From Sciurus carolinensis (taxonomy: Eukaryota; Chordata; Mammalia; Rodentia; Sciuridae), in contig NC_062213.1 in the NCBI RefSeq assembly GCF_902686445.1, forward strand, positions 37,150,741-37,214,740: a stretch of DNA of 64,000 nt, read 5' to 3'. The notes below the pieces were generated by a model. It was not told the origin of the DNA, did no database searches, and saw only the letters and a list, made by a program, of their open reading frames with translations. Below are positions 1-13,489 of this stretch, in pieces (the first letter of the stretch is position 1; every line of letters begins with the position of its first letter). A program made the position numbers and the translations under genes.

Positions 1-80
1 TGAGCATCTTTCTGCCACCCTTTCAGAACCCACTGGCTAGCACCTATCTTTCTACCAAGGATGCTGTTGGGTGTTACCTT

Positions 81-505
81 TGTTATGGTTTAGATGGGAT
101 GTGTCCCCCAAAAGCTCATGTATGAGAAAATGCAAGAACTTTCAGTGGTGAAATGATTGGGTTATGAAAACTTTAACCTAATCTGTGCATTAATCCACTG
201 GTATGGATTAAATGGGTGATAACTATAAGCAAGTAGTTTGTGACTAGAAGAGATAGGTCTCTGGGAACATGCCTTTGGGGTATATATTTTGTCCCTGGTG
301 AGCAGAGCTCTCTGTTTCCTGATTGCCATGTCCTTAGCTGCTCTCCTCCCCCACACCCTTCCGCCATGTTGTTCTGCCTCACCTCAGGCCCAGAGCAAGG
401 GAGTTGGCTCTGTATGCACTGAGAGCTCTGAAACTTTGAACTCCAAATAAACTTTTCCTCCTCTAAAATTATTCTTGTAGGCTTTTGAAAAAGCTGACTA
501 AAACA
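81..505 (+). mobile_element. ERVL-MaLR-type solo LTR
   Basis: About 425 bp, opening TGTTATGGTTTAGATG and closing CTGACTAAAACA, so it has TG...CA ends. The internal phrase CAAATAAACTTTTCCTCC holds the LTR polyadenylation signal. Flanks ACCTT and AACTT may be a 5-bp target duplication with one change. No internal retroviral region is present. Confidence 0.8.
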
Positions 506-2204
506 AACTTCTATAAGGGACTTGGTAAAGCAGAAGAAACAAAGCTTCTTTTAATAAATGTTCTTATTTAAGTGATGAGCTTAGCTAGAGGACTGGCTGG
601 TTATAACCTCCCATTCTTTTTTTCTCTCTTGCCAGTTCAATGGGTGGCTAGCTATGTTGGTAACCTGCAGACATGACTAGTTGATTTTGTTTATAGCTTT
701 GATTTTATTTTCTTCATTCCTCATCACTCCCTACCCTTGTTTAAATTCATCATTTCATCCTTTTCTCCACCCTAACATTCATCTTCCCATTCCTCTTGCT
801 TTTCCTTTAACAGATATTTTTGGGCACTTAATAATTTCTAATTTTTCACAGTTGTTTCACCTCTTCTGACCCACAGTTAGTCTTATCCTAGCTGCTTTGG
901 GCCCATGTGTACAACAAATTCAAAATGCAAATTATCTAATCAATGAAGATTCTACTTAGGGAACATCAGAGCAAGGACACAGCTTTCTGTGTTGAGATTC
1001 AGAATGAGGTTAGAAAACACTTTTTTTTTCTTCTCATTTTTCGCATGGTAGTAGAAGAAATATGATATGATTCTATCTGAAAAGTATTGACTTCTAAAGC
1101 AGAAGTTCCTTGATTGTGTTGTCTGCTTCCTTCAGGGAATATATTCCTTATAGCCAGAGCTGTGTTCAGTAAAGGACAGTGATTTGCTTTTTTCCAGAAA
1201 AGCAAAAAGCCCACTCTTGGGGTGCTACAGCAGAAAATGTTTGCCAGTGACAACAAATTGTCCCTTTGCCAATGACAACAGATACTTATTAAACACACAT
1301 TATCTGCAAGCATGACACTAGATGATGGAGATACAATAGGAAGCAAGACAATCCTGTAATTGAGTTTAGCATCTGACAAGAGATGTCAATTTTCAGCAAA
1401 TTGTGCAAATAATTAATACCAGTTGTAGGATGTGCTAAGAAGGAAAAGTACAAGATGCGATTGGAATGTGTAATAGGAGACACAGCCTAGTCATGGAGGT
1501 CATAGGTCTTTGGAAGGACAGGATGTCTCAGTGGAGATCTGAGAGGTGAATACATACGAATTAGGTCAAAAAGACAAGAATATAAGGTAAAGAAAGAGTA
1601 TGGCCACAGTTTTCAGGAAAGATCTGATGGAGCAGGGATGGAGGAGGCAGGGAGACCAGCTGGAGACAGTGATCCAAGAAACTCCTACGTCCCCCTAGGG
1701 CACCACTGACATCTGGGAGCCAAGTGAAGGGTCATGTGGTTGCAGTGACTGCCACACAGGCCTCATGGGGTCAAAGTGCAGGGCCATGGCCTCCATAATC
1801 CCAGGAGGGGAGACCAGAGGGAAAACAGTGCCTTGCTTTCCATCAGCTGCTTCTCTGATGGTGTGCTTCATGTTGGATTGAAACAATGGCCACCACATGG
1901 GGAGAACTCTCAGCCAGAGGCTGGTGGTACAAACCCACCAGTGTCTTTCACATGTGGCTAATGATCCAAGGAGGGGAGTCAGGCTGGAAGTCACAGTGGT
2001 TCTCTTTCCTTCTTTCTCTCTTGTGTCATTTTCTTGTTCTTTTAATTCTCCATAGAAGCAAAGCAAGGGGGGAATTTTCCCTACTCTGGAGGCTCATCTT
2101 TATAAACAACCAATTCTCACAAACTCTTCCCTCTTTCAGTGGATGGTCAATGTTTATTGGACACCTACTAGATGCCAGGCCTGAGGTAGAGTTTTCCCCC
2201 ATTT

Positions 2205-2345
2205 GTTGAGGAAACTGAATTTTCCTCCTTCTCCTCAGTCCTGCAAACAACCCTATGAAAGACATAGTTTTGTGCCTATTTTACTGTTGAAGAAATGAGA
2301 CTGAGAAATGTCAAAGGACTTGTCCAAGATCACATAACAGTGCCA
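2205..2345 (-). repeat. MIR-like SINE fragment
   Basis: Contains the reverse MIR core: GAAGAAATGAGACTGAGAAA followed by CTTGTCCAAGATCACATAAC. Confidence 0.6.
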
Positions 2346-4396
2346 TCAAAAAAGACTTCAGCATAGTCTTCCTGTTATCAAGACCAGTTCTCTTCCCACA
2401 CGCCCTGCGGGAGGAAACAAAGGTTCAAAGGAGTGACCTCATAGTTTCTCATTGCTATTCAGTTATTCTCATTTGTGTGTTTGATGGACAAACATTAGTA
2501 TTTTCAGCCATGCTGGCCAGGATAGGGAGTGATCGTCAGTACCCTCCAACAGAACAGCCATTCAAATACCAAAAATGACCCAGCCAGAGACATGGGAAGG
2601 GTAAAAGTGGGGAAGGTCATTCAGGTCCCCCTTTCCTGCCACCACAAGCTGCATGACTTTGGTATGACTATGCCCCTCATTCCTGGAGTAAAACCAAGGT
2701 ATTATATCAATCACACCAATTCTATGAAAATAAATTTAAAGAAAAAACTGATGAAAATGCTCTGAATTGTATCCATAATCCTAGATTCCTGTCATTTCCC
2801 TATCCCATGTAGGATATTACTTTTTATAGAAATATTCCTTCTAAGGCAGGAAGCAGTAGATGTTAAACACATGTCTACTGAATAAATAAAAAAATTATGA
2901 CCTATTATTAGACTTTATGGAGGGGCTTGGATCCATTTACTAAATGCATCTGTGGCCCCGGGAGGATATCTAAAAATGGGAACTTGGGGTCTTCTTGTCC
3001 TCCTGGAGCTAGTTGAGTGGTGAGGCCTGGACAGCTGTGCCTGATCTACTTGCCTCTCCAGTCCAGGAAGGCTCGCTGTTCTGTGTTATGGATTTATCAG
3101 AATGTAAGTATATATCTGGGTTTAAAATAAGAATATTTAGTACTGTTTGTTAAGTAGACATTTATGGCAATTGGAATTCCATGGTAAGGTCTTAGCCTGT
3201 GGCAGCCCTGAGGAACTGTGGAGGCCCCAGGGCTCCCTCCTCCTCACCTTGGGGCAGCCCAACCCTGGTCCAGCATCCGTCCCTGAGGTGGCTCAAACAG
3301 GCAGCTCTGCTGCAGTGGTCTGATGGCCAGGCAGTCTGATACTGGAGGGACACGTGGATTTCAAAGCTCTTGACTGCAGACACTCTCACAATGACAGTTT
3401 TGTAGTTTTCATGGGCCTGGGGATGACCATTTCACATGACCTGTGTCCACTTTCTCGTGTGCACTTCAAGCTCGCAGTGTAAATACACTCCCATTGCTGG
3501 CAGTCTAGGAGTGGGTGGGGACAGAGGGCCATTAGCTGGACTTGAAGTTGCAAGAAACAAAGATGCCATCAAAGTCAGAAGTTGAAGATCCAGCAGGAGA
3601 GGATTTAGAGTGCTATTTAGGTAAATTATCGTCTTTAGGCTGAAATGAGGGCAATTACATGGTTACCACAGTGTACTGCTGAATGAATAGGGTGAGTGTT
3701 CCTTTTGACACTGGAATAGTAAATGCTAACCTCACTCCTGAGTCTCTGTGACTCCGGCAGGATAAGAGTGGGATGGAATTCCAACTTCAATCCCAATTTC
3801 AGCTCAGTTCTAATCCTAGTCAGGATATAAAGTCTCCAGAGGAAAACGGCTTATTGGAAAACTTTTAAGCGAGGATCTAGAATACTTGTCACTGACATCA
3901 AGAACCACTTTACAATAAATTCTATCTAATGAATATGGGAATCAAGATGAAGGGAAATGCCAAGGCAATAAAAGAAAAATGGAATCCACCTAAATGTCCA
4001 TAAAGGAAGGTTAGTTAAATATAATGGATATAATGAAATACTAAGGGCTGTAACCTCACATTATTAACCATTGTGTCTGTTACCTAATTCAATGCCTGAC
4101 ATGTCAGTGCTCAAAACCATTGTACTGATTCAATAAATGAAAATTCAGCAATTTAAAAAGATGAGGTGCATCCTTATTTATAACATGGAGAAATGTTTAA
4201 CACCGATTTAAGAACTGTACAGAGTGATCCCATTTATGATTAAACAGATATTATATATATGCATTTAAATGCCTAAGAGGCCATATAAATAAAACTGTTA
4301 ATGGTGGTTACTTTCTGTGGAGTGCTGTTGGATCAGAATACAGGTGTTTGCTTTCTCATTTTTATACCCCTTTGTTAAGAATATTTTTTAGCAATA

Positions 4397-4577
4397 TAGT
4401 AGTCCCTGCTTATCTGCGGTTTAACTTTCTGCAGTTTCAGTTGCCGGTGATTAACTGTGTCCAAAAATATTACATGGAAAATTCTATTTTGTTATAATTA
4501 TCATTGTTAGTCTTATACTAATTTATAAATTAAACTTTATCAAATATACATAGGTGTATATATATATATATATACAC

Positions 4578-4646
<69 letters not shown>

Positions 4647-4742
4647 AAAAGCAGAGCATACATGGGGTTCAGTATTATCTGCAGTTTTAGGCATCCACTG
4701 GAAGCCTAGGAACATGAACCTGTGGCTAATGGGGGATTACTG
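4397..4742. mobile_element. MER2/Tigger-like MITE with internal microsatellite
   Basis: Opens AGTAGTCCCTGCTTATCTGC and closes GGGGGATTACTG, flanked by TA on each side. The middle matches the MER2/Tigger1 3' sequence but is interrupted by the TA/TG/TA tract at 4548-4643. Confidence 0.78.
4548..4643. repeat. Compound (TA)n(TG)n(TA)n microsatellite with 36-bp palindrome
   Basis: 4548-4583 is a perfect 36-bp palindrome with arms ACATAGGTGTA and TACACCTATGT around TA repeats. It is followed by 16 TG units to 4612 and a TA run to 4643. Confidence 0.95.
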
Positions 4743-6419
4743 TAATGATGTAACGTTTGGTAATTAGTCAAACCAAATGATATTTCCATGTTTTGGTGTA
4801 GAGAGAGAGTTGTTTTTAGATAATATGCTACTCAGATTATCAGAAATACATGTCTTATTGGCAGTGACATGGAAACCAGAATTTGAAAAGAGCTCAAGAC
4901 CAGGCCTTCCCTAGTCTAAAATGTATACTGATAGAAGAAATTGTTCAGGTATTTCAGAAACTGCAACCTCTGCTCGCCCTGAGAAGATCATATGACTTCC
5001 TGGGTTTTATTTCATACCCAGAAGGCAAAAGGAAGAATAATTTGTTTCTAGTGAGTCTCTTGCTTGGAAGATATGTTTGTGCCAATTCATTTCTCATCCC
5101 AAAAGCCATCGTCTCTCTGCAGGGGAGGCAAGTGCAGGCGTGTGACCCCTCCCAGAAGAGACGTGAGCCCCTCCTCACTGGGAAGAAGGCCTCCCTGCAA
5201 GCAGCCGCTTTGAACCACATTTCATGTGATTTCAGCAAGACCATCTTGCCATTCAGATGGGGCAGTGGGTCTCATTTCCTTACCTCAGCTCATCTCACCA
5301 GAGGCAGAGGAAAGAATATTCTTAGGTTAGGATAAAGACAAAGTTAGTAGGATCTTTCTACGACTCTGGTTCTTCCTCTAATATTTTAATGTTTCCCTTG
5401 ATGAACTGCTGTATTTTCCTAATTTGCCAGTTATATGTAAATATGTCAGTTTGTATGTATGGTCCTCTTTCAAATTCCCACTATTTCATTGGAGGGAGAT
5501 TCTGAAGCCATGAGCTTAGTGAGAATCAAAGACAACTGACCTAGAAATGAATCTGTGGCTTTCAGCCACCAGTAAAATTCAGGTGACTAAAACACCTGAT
5601 GCTTAAGTCATGGTGAATGAGCACTTATCTCACTTTATCTGTAACTTTTATAATTTCCTTCCTTATATTTTAGGAAACTTTTTCTAGCTATGTTTTCATA
5701 ATTTAGACATCCCGTTGGCTGAAAAGTGAAAGCAACTTTTAGCGCACAAGTTTGCATCACCCCAGATGAGGCAAACATTTTAATTAACCTGCTCTCTTTC
5801 GGGGACTGCTTTGGGCTCTGTGCTCCTTGTTGTAGCCAAACTTGACTTTAGCTGCCAGTACCTTGTAAATCCCATTTTAGGAGACCTCATGCGGCTTGCA
5901 TTGGGACTTTTTCTCTGAAGTTAACCAGGCTGTCCAGGGTAAGTTATGGACTTTTCCCTGGAAAATCTTATTCTGGGCTCTAAGGAATTAAGACACAAAG
6001 TTTTTAGAATCTTATGGAGAATTGCAGAAATGCAATGCTGCAGATCTTTCCCTTCACAGTACAAAAATAAAGAAGGGAGCAGAGCGTACTCATTCCAAAA
6101 GATTGTCCTCTGTCTGCCATTTCCTTTCCTGGTGGAAAGGAAATTATTTGCTATTTCTTTATTATTCTTTTTAAATGGAAAGTTGACTTTGCATTTTAGA
6201 TTCCTGGTTTTGATTCTTTTGGTTCTTTAGTGGTTGGGTGTCTTCTTTTCTCCTATATTTTTTGTTTTTCATCTGTGGTCAATATTTACTACAGATTTAT
6301 TTTTTGAACCCTGGAAGACTGGATGTGGCCCAGAATAAGTTGGGAAGTTCCACATTTCCCTTCTTAGAGTAAATCACTGAAAAACAGGATGCTGGTATTT
6401 AATGGAATAGGTGTGCCTT

Positions 6420-6835
6420 CACTTCAGAACATGCAGGGCTGAAGCAAAGGCCCTCGAGAGGTAAAGGATGCAGCATCCAGGAGACTAGGGCACCTGGAAC
6501 GAAGGGTTCCGAGGGAGAAGTCATAGATGGCCAGGGCTCACACATAGCCTTGTGGGCCATCAGAGGGAGTCCGAAGTTTATTCTAAGTGTGCCGGGAAGC
6601 CCTTCAGAGCTTTAAGTAGGGGAGTGACAGAGTCTGACTTGTGTTTTAAAAGGTCACTCTGGAGAACTGAGTGGACAACAGATTGGGGTCAGAGGTGGGG
6701 AGAAGGAAGACAAGAGTGAAAAGTGAGGCTGCAGTGTCGTAGAAGACCAGGAGGAAGCTGGTGGTGGTTTGGACTAAGATAGTGGCTAGGAGAGCAGTGA
6801 ATGGATTTGACCTTTTAAAACACCTCTTCACATCA
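6420..6835 (+). repeat. Ancient interspersed repeat, family not assigned
   Basis: Wording such as GGGGAGTGACAGAGTCTGAC, AAAGGTCACTCTGGAGAACT and GGTGGTTTGGACTAAGATAG is that of a very common old mammalian repeat. I cannot name the family with confidence. Confidence 0.45.
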
Positions 6836-6939
6836 CCACCTCAACACTGCCTTCGAGCCCATGGCTCTTTGGGGAACGAACCATATCCAAACACAGGCAG
6901 TCATCAGGGATAAGATTTTATTTCCATTTACCATAGAGT

Positions 6940-7150
6940 CTAACCCTAACTCAGTACTGGAGCTTTCCATATATGGTTATCTCATTGAATTTTCACCTTA
7001 AATCAATAAAGTATGAATTCAGAAGGTTGAATTCATTTTATAGGTGAAAAAACTGAGGTACGCCAAGAAATTAAGTGACTTACCCAACAGCTAATAAGCA
7101 ACAGAGCAGGCTGTGAACCCAAGCTATTTATTCCACGTCCTGAGCTTTTC
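6940..7150 (-). repeat. MIR-like SINE fragment
   Basis: Reverse MIR core: GTGAAAAAACTGAGGTACGC and TAAGTGACTTACCCAACAGC. Confidence 0.65.
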
Positions 7151-9712
7151 TCCAGTACGTTCTTCTGGCACAAAGTAAGTGTTTTAGTGACTGAATGGAG
7201 TAAAAGGATTTGACCTGAGGGGCAGCTTTTGTCTCCATACTATATTTTTTTCTTGATTGCTAATTAATGTCGCATTTTCCCCGTGGTATTCTCTGTGCCA
7301 CCCCTGCCCAGCTTCAACTCACACAGGCAGAAATTCCTGCCTTCCAAAAGAAGAAGGTATTGTAGGCGCTCCTCGCTTCTTCCTCCCCACCCACCAAATG
7401 AAACTCTACCATGCGTCCCTGGAGATTTTTTGCTGTGCGGTCTAACCAAGTCCAGATGGCTCTCTCAAGTTCAGTCACCGTACTGAGTATTCGTAGTCAT
7501 CTACTGAAACAGATTCTGGACTAAATTGCAAACACCCGCTTCCCGAATAACTTATTCTCTGCTCTTCTGCCTTGTTTGTGTTATGGCCTTTCTGTGCTAA
7601 TGATTTTGTAAATGTGGTTTAATTACTGTTTACTGAAAAATAGCTGCACACAGATCATTCTCGGTGGGAGACTTAGCCAAAATGCTGAGGCAATTTGCTT
7701 CTAGTGCAAAACAGCTAATAAATGAGAAGCACTTTTTTGAATGTTTGGAAGGGAACTTAAGTTGAGTTTTGAAGAAATAGTGCTTTGTATATTCAGGGAA
7801 ACAAATTATTCTTTAAAGGAATAGATTTAAATATCAACATGGCAATTTTTCCCTCCAAAACTGGGCATACAGTAATGTGCACATATAATAATGGTGATTT
7901 GATTGAGCATTGCACCAAAGAGCTAAATTCTAACGATCTCCCCAAAAGGAAAACTTGAAATGACTTGTAAATTCCATTAAATATTTTGGAGCTCTGTAAA
8001 CCCATGTATTATGTATTACCTCATGTTTCTGAGTTCTGACCTCAGGCAAATTGCCAACTTAGCAACTAAATGTCAGGTTTAAATTTTTACTACAAATCAG
8101 CCTAACTTTGGTGTTTGTTTGTTTTTTAACATCTAGAATGAAAACGACACAGGAGGGAAGTGGAAGTTATTGGAATGTTCAATTAAATTCTATTTGTGCT
8201 CATTTTGGAGTTATAGTTTATTTTGCTCTTGTGTAAAAAGTAGGTTTGCTCGATTCCACATACAGAGGGATCTCCAAAACAAATACCTTCCTGCAGCTGT
8301 GCATCATACTACTAGGAAGTGTTGTCCACTCTCCCTACCCTTGGGAGGATGCTTGCATATGAGCAAAACCTTATCCAAGTTTCACCTCCAGTGTAGAATT
8401 TAGAAAACAAAATCGACTTTTTTAGATTCTATGTATGAGTGAGACATGAAAGTTACAGTTAGCAGGAAGAAGGTCTGGCGTCCTATTGCACAGTAAGGTG
8501 ACTATAGATAGTAAGGTGCATGGTATATTTTAAAAGAGTTGAAAGAGGAATTTGAATGATCTCACCACAAAGAAATGATAATTGTTTGAAGTGATGCATA
8601 TGCTGATTACCCTGATTTGATCATCACATAATATATACATGTATCTAAACAGCACATTGTATCCCATGAAGATGAACAACTATTACGTGTTAATTACAAA
8701 TAAAAATAATAACCAGTCAATGAACCTGGCAATTCATAAGGATTCCTCCTTGTTTCCTGGTCTGTAGGTAATACAAAAGAAGCCAGAATTGTTGAGGTGC
8801 ACAAACTCTCAGGTAGGAATTTCCTTACAGGGAGGTGCCCAGACAGATAGTTCAGTATCAGAGATCCCAAGACCAAGTCTTAACTACAGATAGCTTTTAG
8901 TGTGACAAATAGCATTCTGAAAGCCAGACCTTCCTCCTTTTAGCAAAAGCCTCCTCTTCCAGAAAGACTATTCCATATTTCCACTTTTAATTATTTTTCT
9001 GCCTCCTAACCATGTTTTTCAGTCATTACTTCCTTCATTAGTTCACCAGAGGCTCTGTGTAGGGGGCCCTGGAGAGACAAAGCAACCTCCAAGGAGACTC
9101 TGCCCTCAGGGCCGATATAAACAGATAAACACCGTGGTGTGGAAAATCAGCTCTCAGGGTGAAAATGGGGCTATGCTTTCTTTTAGATATTCTGTAATTT
9201 TCCAAACCTACTTTCAGGATTTTCCAATGGAAAAAAAGTGCCAAGTACAAATGCAGAGGCCTTTTATGAGAAGGGTCTTGTCTTGAACATGCCTCAATCC
9301 TAAGACCCCAGGACTGGGCACCAAGTCAGACATCACCTCCGCCAAGGAAGCGTCCCGGTAGCACACTGCAGTTGGCTTGGGCATCCTTCCCAGGCGCTCC
9401 CCACCGCCCCCCACCACACTCACTGTCTGCTCCTCTGGTTCCACATGTGGCCTGTCTGTCATATTGTCCCCTCACTGCCACCACCAGCCCTGTAGACACA
9501 GCTGGGTGCTGTTAGGGGGAGAGCCATGTCTTACTCTTTGCATACACAGCACCAGAAGCGGGCCAGGGAACTACAAATGGCGATGTGAAAGGAAGATGGT
9601 ATTTACAGATGTTTCCCTCCTCCAGGAAAAGTTGCCTTCATTCCCTACACCATAATAAGTTAAAAAATAGGAAAAGGGTATGCATTTTTGTTTTTTTAAA
9701 AATAAGAACATA

Positions 9713-10286
9713 AACACTGATGTGGCTACATTACTGTAGTATGCTAATTTTAAGTCCTTTGGGTATAAACAGAGGAGTGGGATAGCTGGGTCAAAAGGTG
9801 GGTCCATTCCAAGTTTTCTGACGATTTTCCACACTGCTTTCCAGAGTGGCTGCACCAATTTTCAACTCCACCAGCAATGTAAAAGTGTGCCTTTTCCCCC
9901 ACATCCACACCAACATCTATTATTGTTTGTGTTCTTGATAATAGCCATTCTAATTGGAGTAAGATGAAATCTTAGAGTTGTTTCAATTTAAAAAACCAAA
10001 GGTCAAATGTTTTCCCTGATAAGTGGAGGATGATATATAATGGAGGTGGGGAGTGAGAGAAGAATGGAGGAACTTTAGATTATATAGAAGGAAATGAGAA
10101 GGAGGGGGGTATGAAAAATGGTGGAATGAGACAGACATGATTACCCTATGTACATGTATGATTGCACAAATGGTGTGAATCTACATCGTGAACAACCATA
10201 GAAGCGAAATGATGCACCCCATTTGTGTACAATGAATCAAAATGCAGTCTGTAAAAATTTTAAAAAATTAAAAAAATAAAAACATA
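9713..10286. mobile_element. LINE-1 insertion with internal inversion
   Basis: About 9713-9990 is antisense LINE-1 ORF2 C-terminal sequence (minus-strand frame with WKAVWKIVRKLG and FDPAIPLLCLYPKDL). About 9991-10286 is the sense-strand 3' end, ending with the CAAAATGCAGTCTGTAAAAA stretch and an A-rich tail. The A-rich words at 9698-9712 and 10272-10286 differ by one base and may be the target duplication. Confidence 0.72.
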
Positions 10287-10296
10287 TTCAAACATA

Positions 10297-10601
10297 CAGA
10301 TGATCTTCAACTTATAATGGTATTATGTCTTAGTAAACCCGTGTAAGTTGAAAATATTGTGAGTCAAAACTGTGTTGAATGCAGTGAGCATTTAACACCC
10401 CCCACCCCCACCAGTGACTGTATGGTTGACAGAGCTGTTACTCACGGTCACTGCCTGGAAACCAGAAATAGTATGGAGCCAACTCTCGCTAGGTCGGGCA
10501 AGAAGGAAATTAAAATTCAAAGTTCAGTCTCTACTATACTAAATGTTTTTTGCTCTCACACCATTATAAAGTCAAAAAATAGTTAATTTCAGGACTGTCT
10601 G
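10297..10601. mobile_element. Tigger-type (pogo-like) MITE
   Basis: A 305-bp non-autonomous DNA transposon fossil. It is flanked by TA on both sides (10295-10296, 10602-10603), with imperfect terminal inverted repeats CAGATGATCTTCAA and CAGACAGTCCTGAA (the latter read from the other strand). No transposase frame. Confidence 0.72.
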
Positions 10602-11499
10602 TATATTAATAGCACATTTAAACAAGGACGCACCCCAAAACTCTGAAAGGACACACACCAATATGCTAATAGTGTTCTCTTTAAGGGTTAGGACTTGAAA
10701 TGATGCTAACTTTTTTCTTTATACGGCACTTAGTATTTTACTATGGATAAGTGTCTTATTATTTTACTATGGCTATGTGCTACTGTTGTGATAAGAAAAT
10801 ACAAAGTCATTTGTATTTTAAAAAGGAACCTTGACCTTATTTCATAAACCACAATTGTAGGACATATGTGACTTTATGAAGCATCATCTTTACCATCTAA
10901 ACCCAACATGGTTAGTGATTTACTTCGTACTTGAATACCTGAACTGTCTTGGTAGCCCTTCCTTTTATTAGGGGTGTTCCATTTACTTTGCTTGTGTCCA
11001 TGTTTTAATGTCCTGGAGGTACCCAAGCCACACTTTCCTTGGAAATACTCTAGCAATAAAAACGTGTTAACTTCTCCTTTAGTCTCTTCCTCCTCTTCCT
11101 CTCTTTTATTTCTCCCTGCTAGTACTTGGATAGGGTATTAGAATCAGTCTTTATAAAACCAGGCTTAACTTCTTGGAACTTGATAATCTGAAACTACATA
11201 ACCAATTAATTCTCTGTGTCTCTATCTATCTGTCTATCATCATCATTGTCTGTCATCTTTGGCTCTCAGGTTAGCTCTGTATAAAAGAAATGTCAGTTTT
11301 CTGGTCAGTGATATTTCTGCCCTGCATCTTCAGCTAAACTGTCTTTCCATTATTCTGTGCGACTGACTGCAAAACCTAGACAACGTTATTGGACTTGTGT
11401 CGAGTTTGTTTCTTTTTTCCAAGGAACAATCACAAATGATCTGCTATGGCCCTGAAGAACAGTTCTGGAAATTACATGTGTTTTCTTTTCTCTCTGCAG

Positions 11500-11942
<443 letters not shown>

Positions 11943-12239
11943 TAGAAAAGTGCACAGAGCAGAGGTTGCAAGCTGGCGCATCACCAGGGCATTGTATTTA
12001 GTTCATTCAACATTTATAAAGAGTTTGAACCTGCATTATAATACAGGGAGATTGCACATAAAAATCCACATGGGGTGGCATTTCTTGAAAACTTAGGAAC
12101 TCTGGCAACTCTGGGCCCACATTCCTACCTATCATGTCATCTGTTGCCTTAGGGTAAGCCCTACACTGAAGATGGACATGTGCTCTTGAGTAGGTCATAT
12201 GTACCCATTGCAGTGACCTCCCTGGACCTGGAGCCCTGG

Positions 12240-12480
12240 GGTTGAGGTCCACATCCTCTGGAGTGGTGTAATGATTCAACTCTGACCTGGGCTCATATCC
12301 TGCATCTTTTTTCACTACCTCTGTGACTTTGACCACGTTAGTTCACATAAGCAGTGTCCTCATCTGTGAACTACTGTGGTACCCACCCATGATGCGAGGT
12401 TAGTTTAAGATTAGACGTGACACGGTGTTAAATACCTAGCCCGGTGCCAGCCATACAAATAAGCTCATTATCATCATCAT
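12240..12480 (+). repeat. MIR-like SINE fragment
   Basis: Forward MIR wording: CTCTGTGACTTTGACCACGT, CCTCATCTGTGAACTACTGT. Confidence 0.6.
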
Positions 12481-13489
12481 TAATTTAAAAATTGACTAGA
12501 CTCTTGAATAAGAGCAAAATCTAGACTTCAGATTCATTCCATCAAAGATATAGCACTGTAGCATCGGGGTCTTCGTCACTTTAACAAGAGATACTCCCTT
12601 TGTTTTCTCCAGGTTATTCAGAGAAAACTCCTGGAACGAAACAGGAGAAGGGGTCCTAGTGTTAGCTACATTTTCCGTAGGGGACCCAAGCACACTTTGG
12701 GGAGGTGGGGAAGCAGGTAAGGCGCTATGGTCAAGGCAAGGATGGCTTGTCCAAAAGTGGGACCCAGAGACCAACTTAAAGAGACAGACACAGGACTCAG
12801 GAAAGGGTAGAAGGGCCTCAGCCACAGGTGATAAGAAGGACTAGGTGGGTGGACACACAGTGACGGCTGGGGTAGCTCAGGACCTTGGCAGTGAATGGAG
12901 CATATCGGGAAGCAACTGAAGGCAGACACCAGGTCCAAGAGAGTGGGCATTTGGCTTCCAGGGGACTCAGTGCAGAGGCCACACTCATCCTTGGGCATCT
13001 GGGTGCATGTCCAGCTGAGGTAGAGCTGCAGCCCCCAGGAGAATGGTGGGAGGGCTGGATGGGATACACCACAAGGAGATGAAGGAACTCAACAACTGGG
13101 GAGGATGAGGGTGGAGGCAGGGCCTTGCCTATGAAGAACCTCCAGGAACCTGGGTGTGGAAATTGGGGACAGAGACCTAAAACACTGACCCGGGATGGAA
13201 CCTTGACACTGAGGCTTGAGGCTAATGGGACTGAACCTGCATGGGCCTTTGAAGGACCCACTGGAGGGACGCAGGAGCAGGGATCTGAATGACACCCCCC
13301 TCCCCAGGCACACGCATCCGGGAACTCTTCAAGATCTGACAACCCTACGTGGTTGGGCCACTGGTAAAACTTTTTTCTCACACCCATAGCATCTGCAAAA
13401 ATTGGGTTAAATTAATCCCTCAGAGATATGAATCGTAAGCAAAAATAAAGGCTACCTCCCCTCTCCTGAGGATCAGTGTATAAAAAGTA

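Larger units (their letters stand above)
1..11499 (+). other. NCALD 5' UTR intron (partial)
   Basis: This 11.5 kb lies upstream of the first coding exon and ends at its acceptor. No conserved coding exon was recognised. It holds a MaLR LTR (81-505), MIR-like fragments (2205-2345, 6940-7150), a Tigger fossil with a TG/TA microsatellite (4397-4742), an unassigned ancient repeat (6420-6835), an inverted LINE-1 (9713-10286) and a second Tigger-type MITE (10297-10601). The stretches 506-2200, 2346-4390, 4743-6420, 7150-9700 and 10604-11498 show no gene or repeat I can name. Non-coding 5' UTR exons of NCALD could be present but cannot be told by eye. Confidence 0.75.

Noticed and set aside
4883..5335. 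150-codon open frame on +
   Set aside because: No domain or signal; the reverse strand is also open over much of it; probably chance.
9571..9858. 95-codon minus-strand frame considered as a gene
   Set aside because: Its middle is plainly LINE-1 ORF2 C-terminal sequence, truncated; not a host gene.
12818..13387. 189-codon open frame on -
   Set aside because: Low-complexity Pro/Ser-rich translation in a GC-rich stretch, antisense to the NCALD intron, with no family resemblance.
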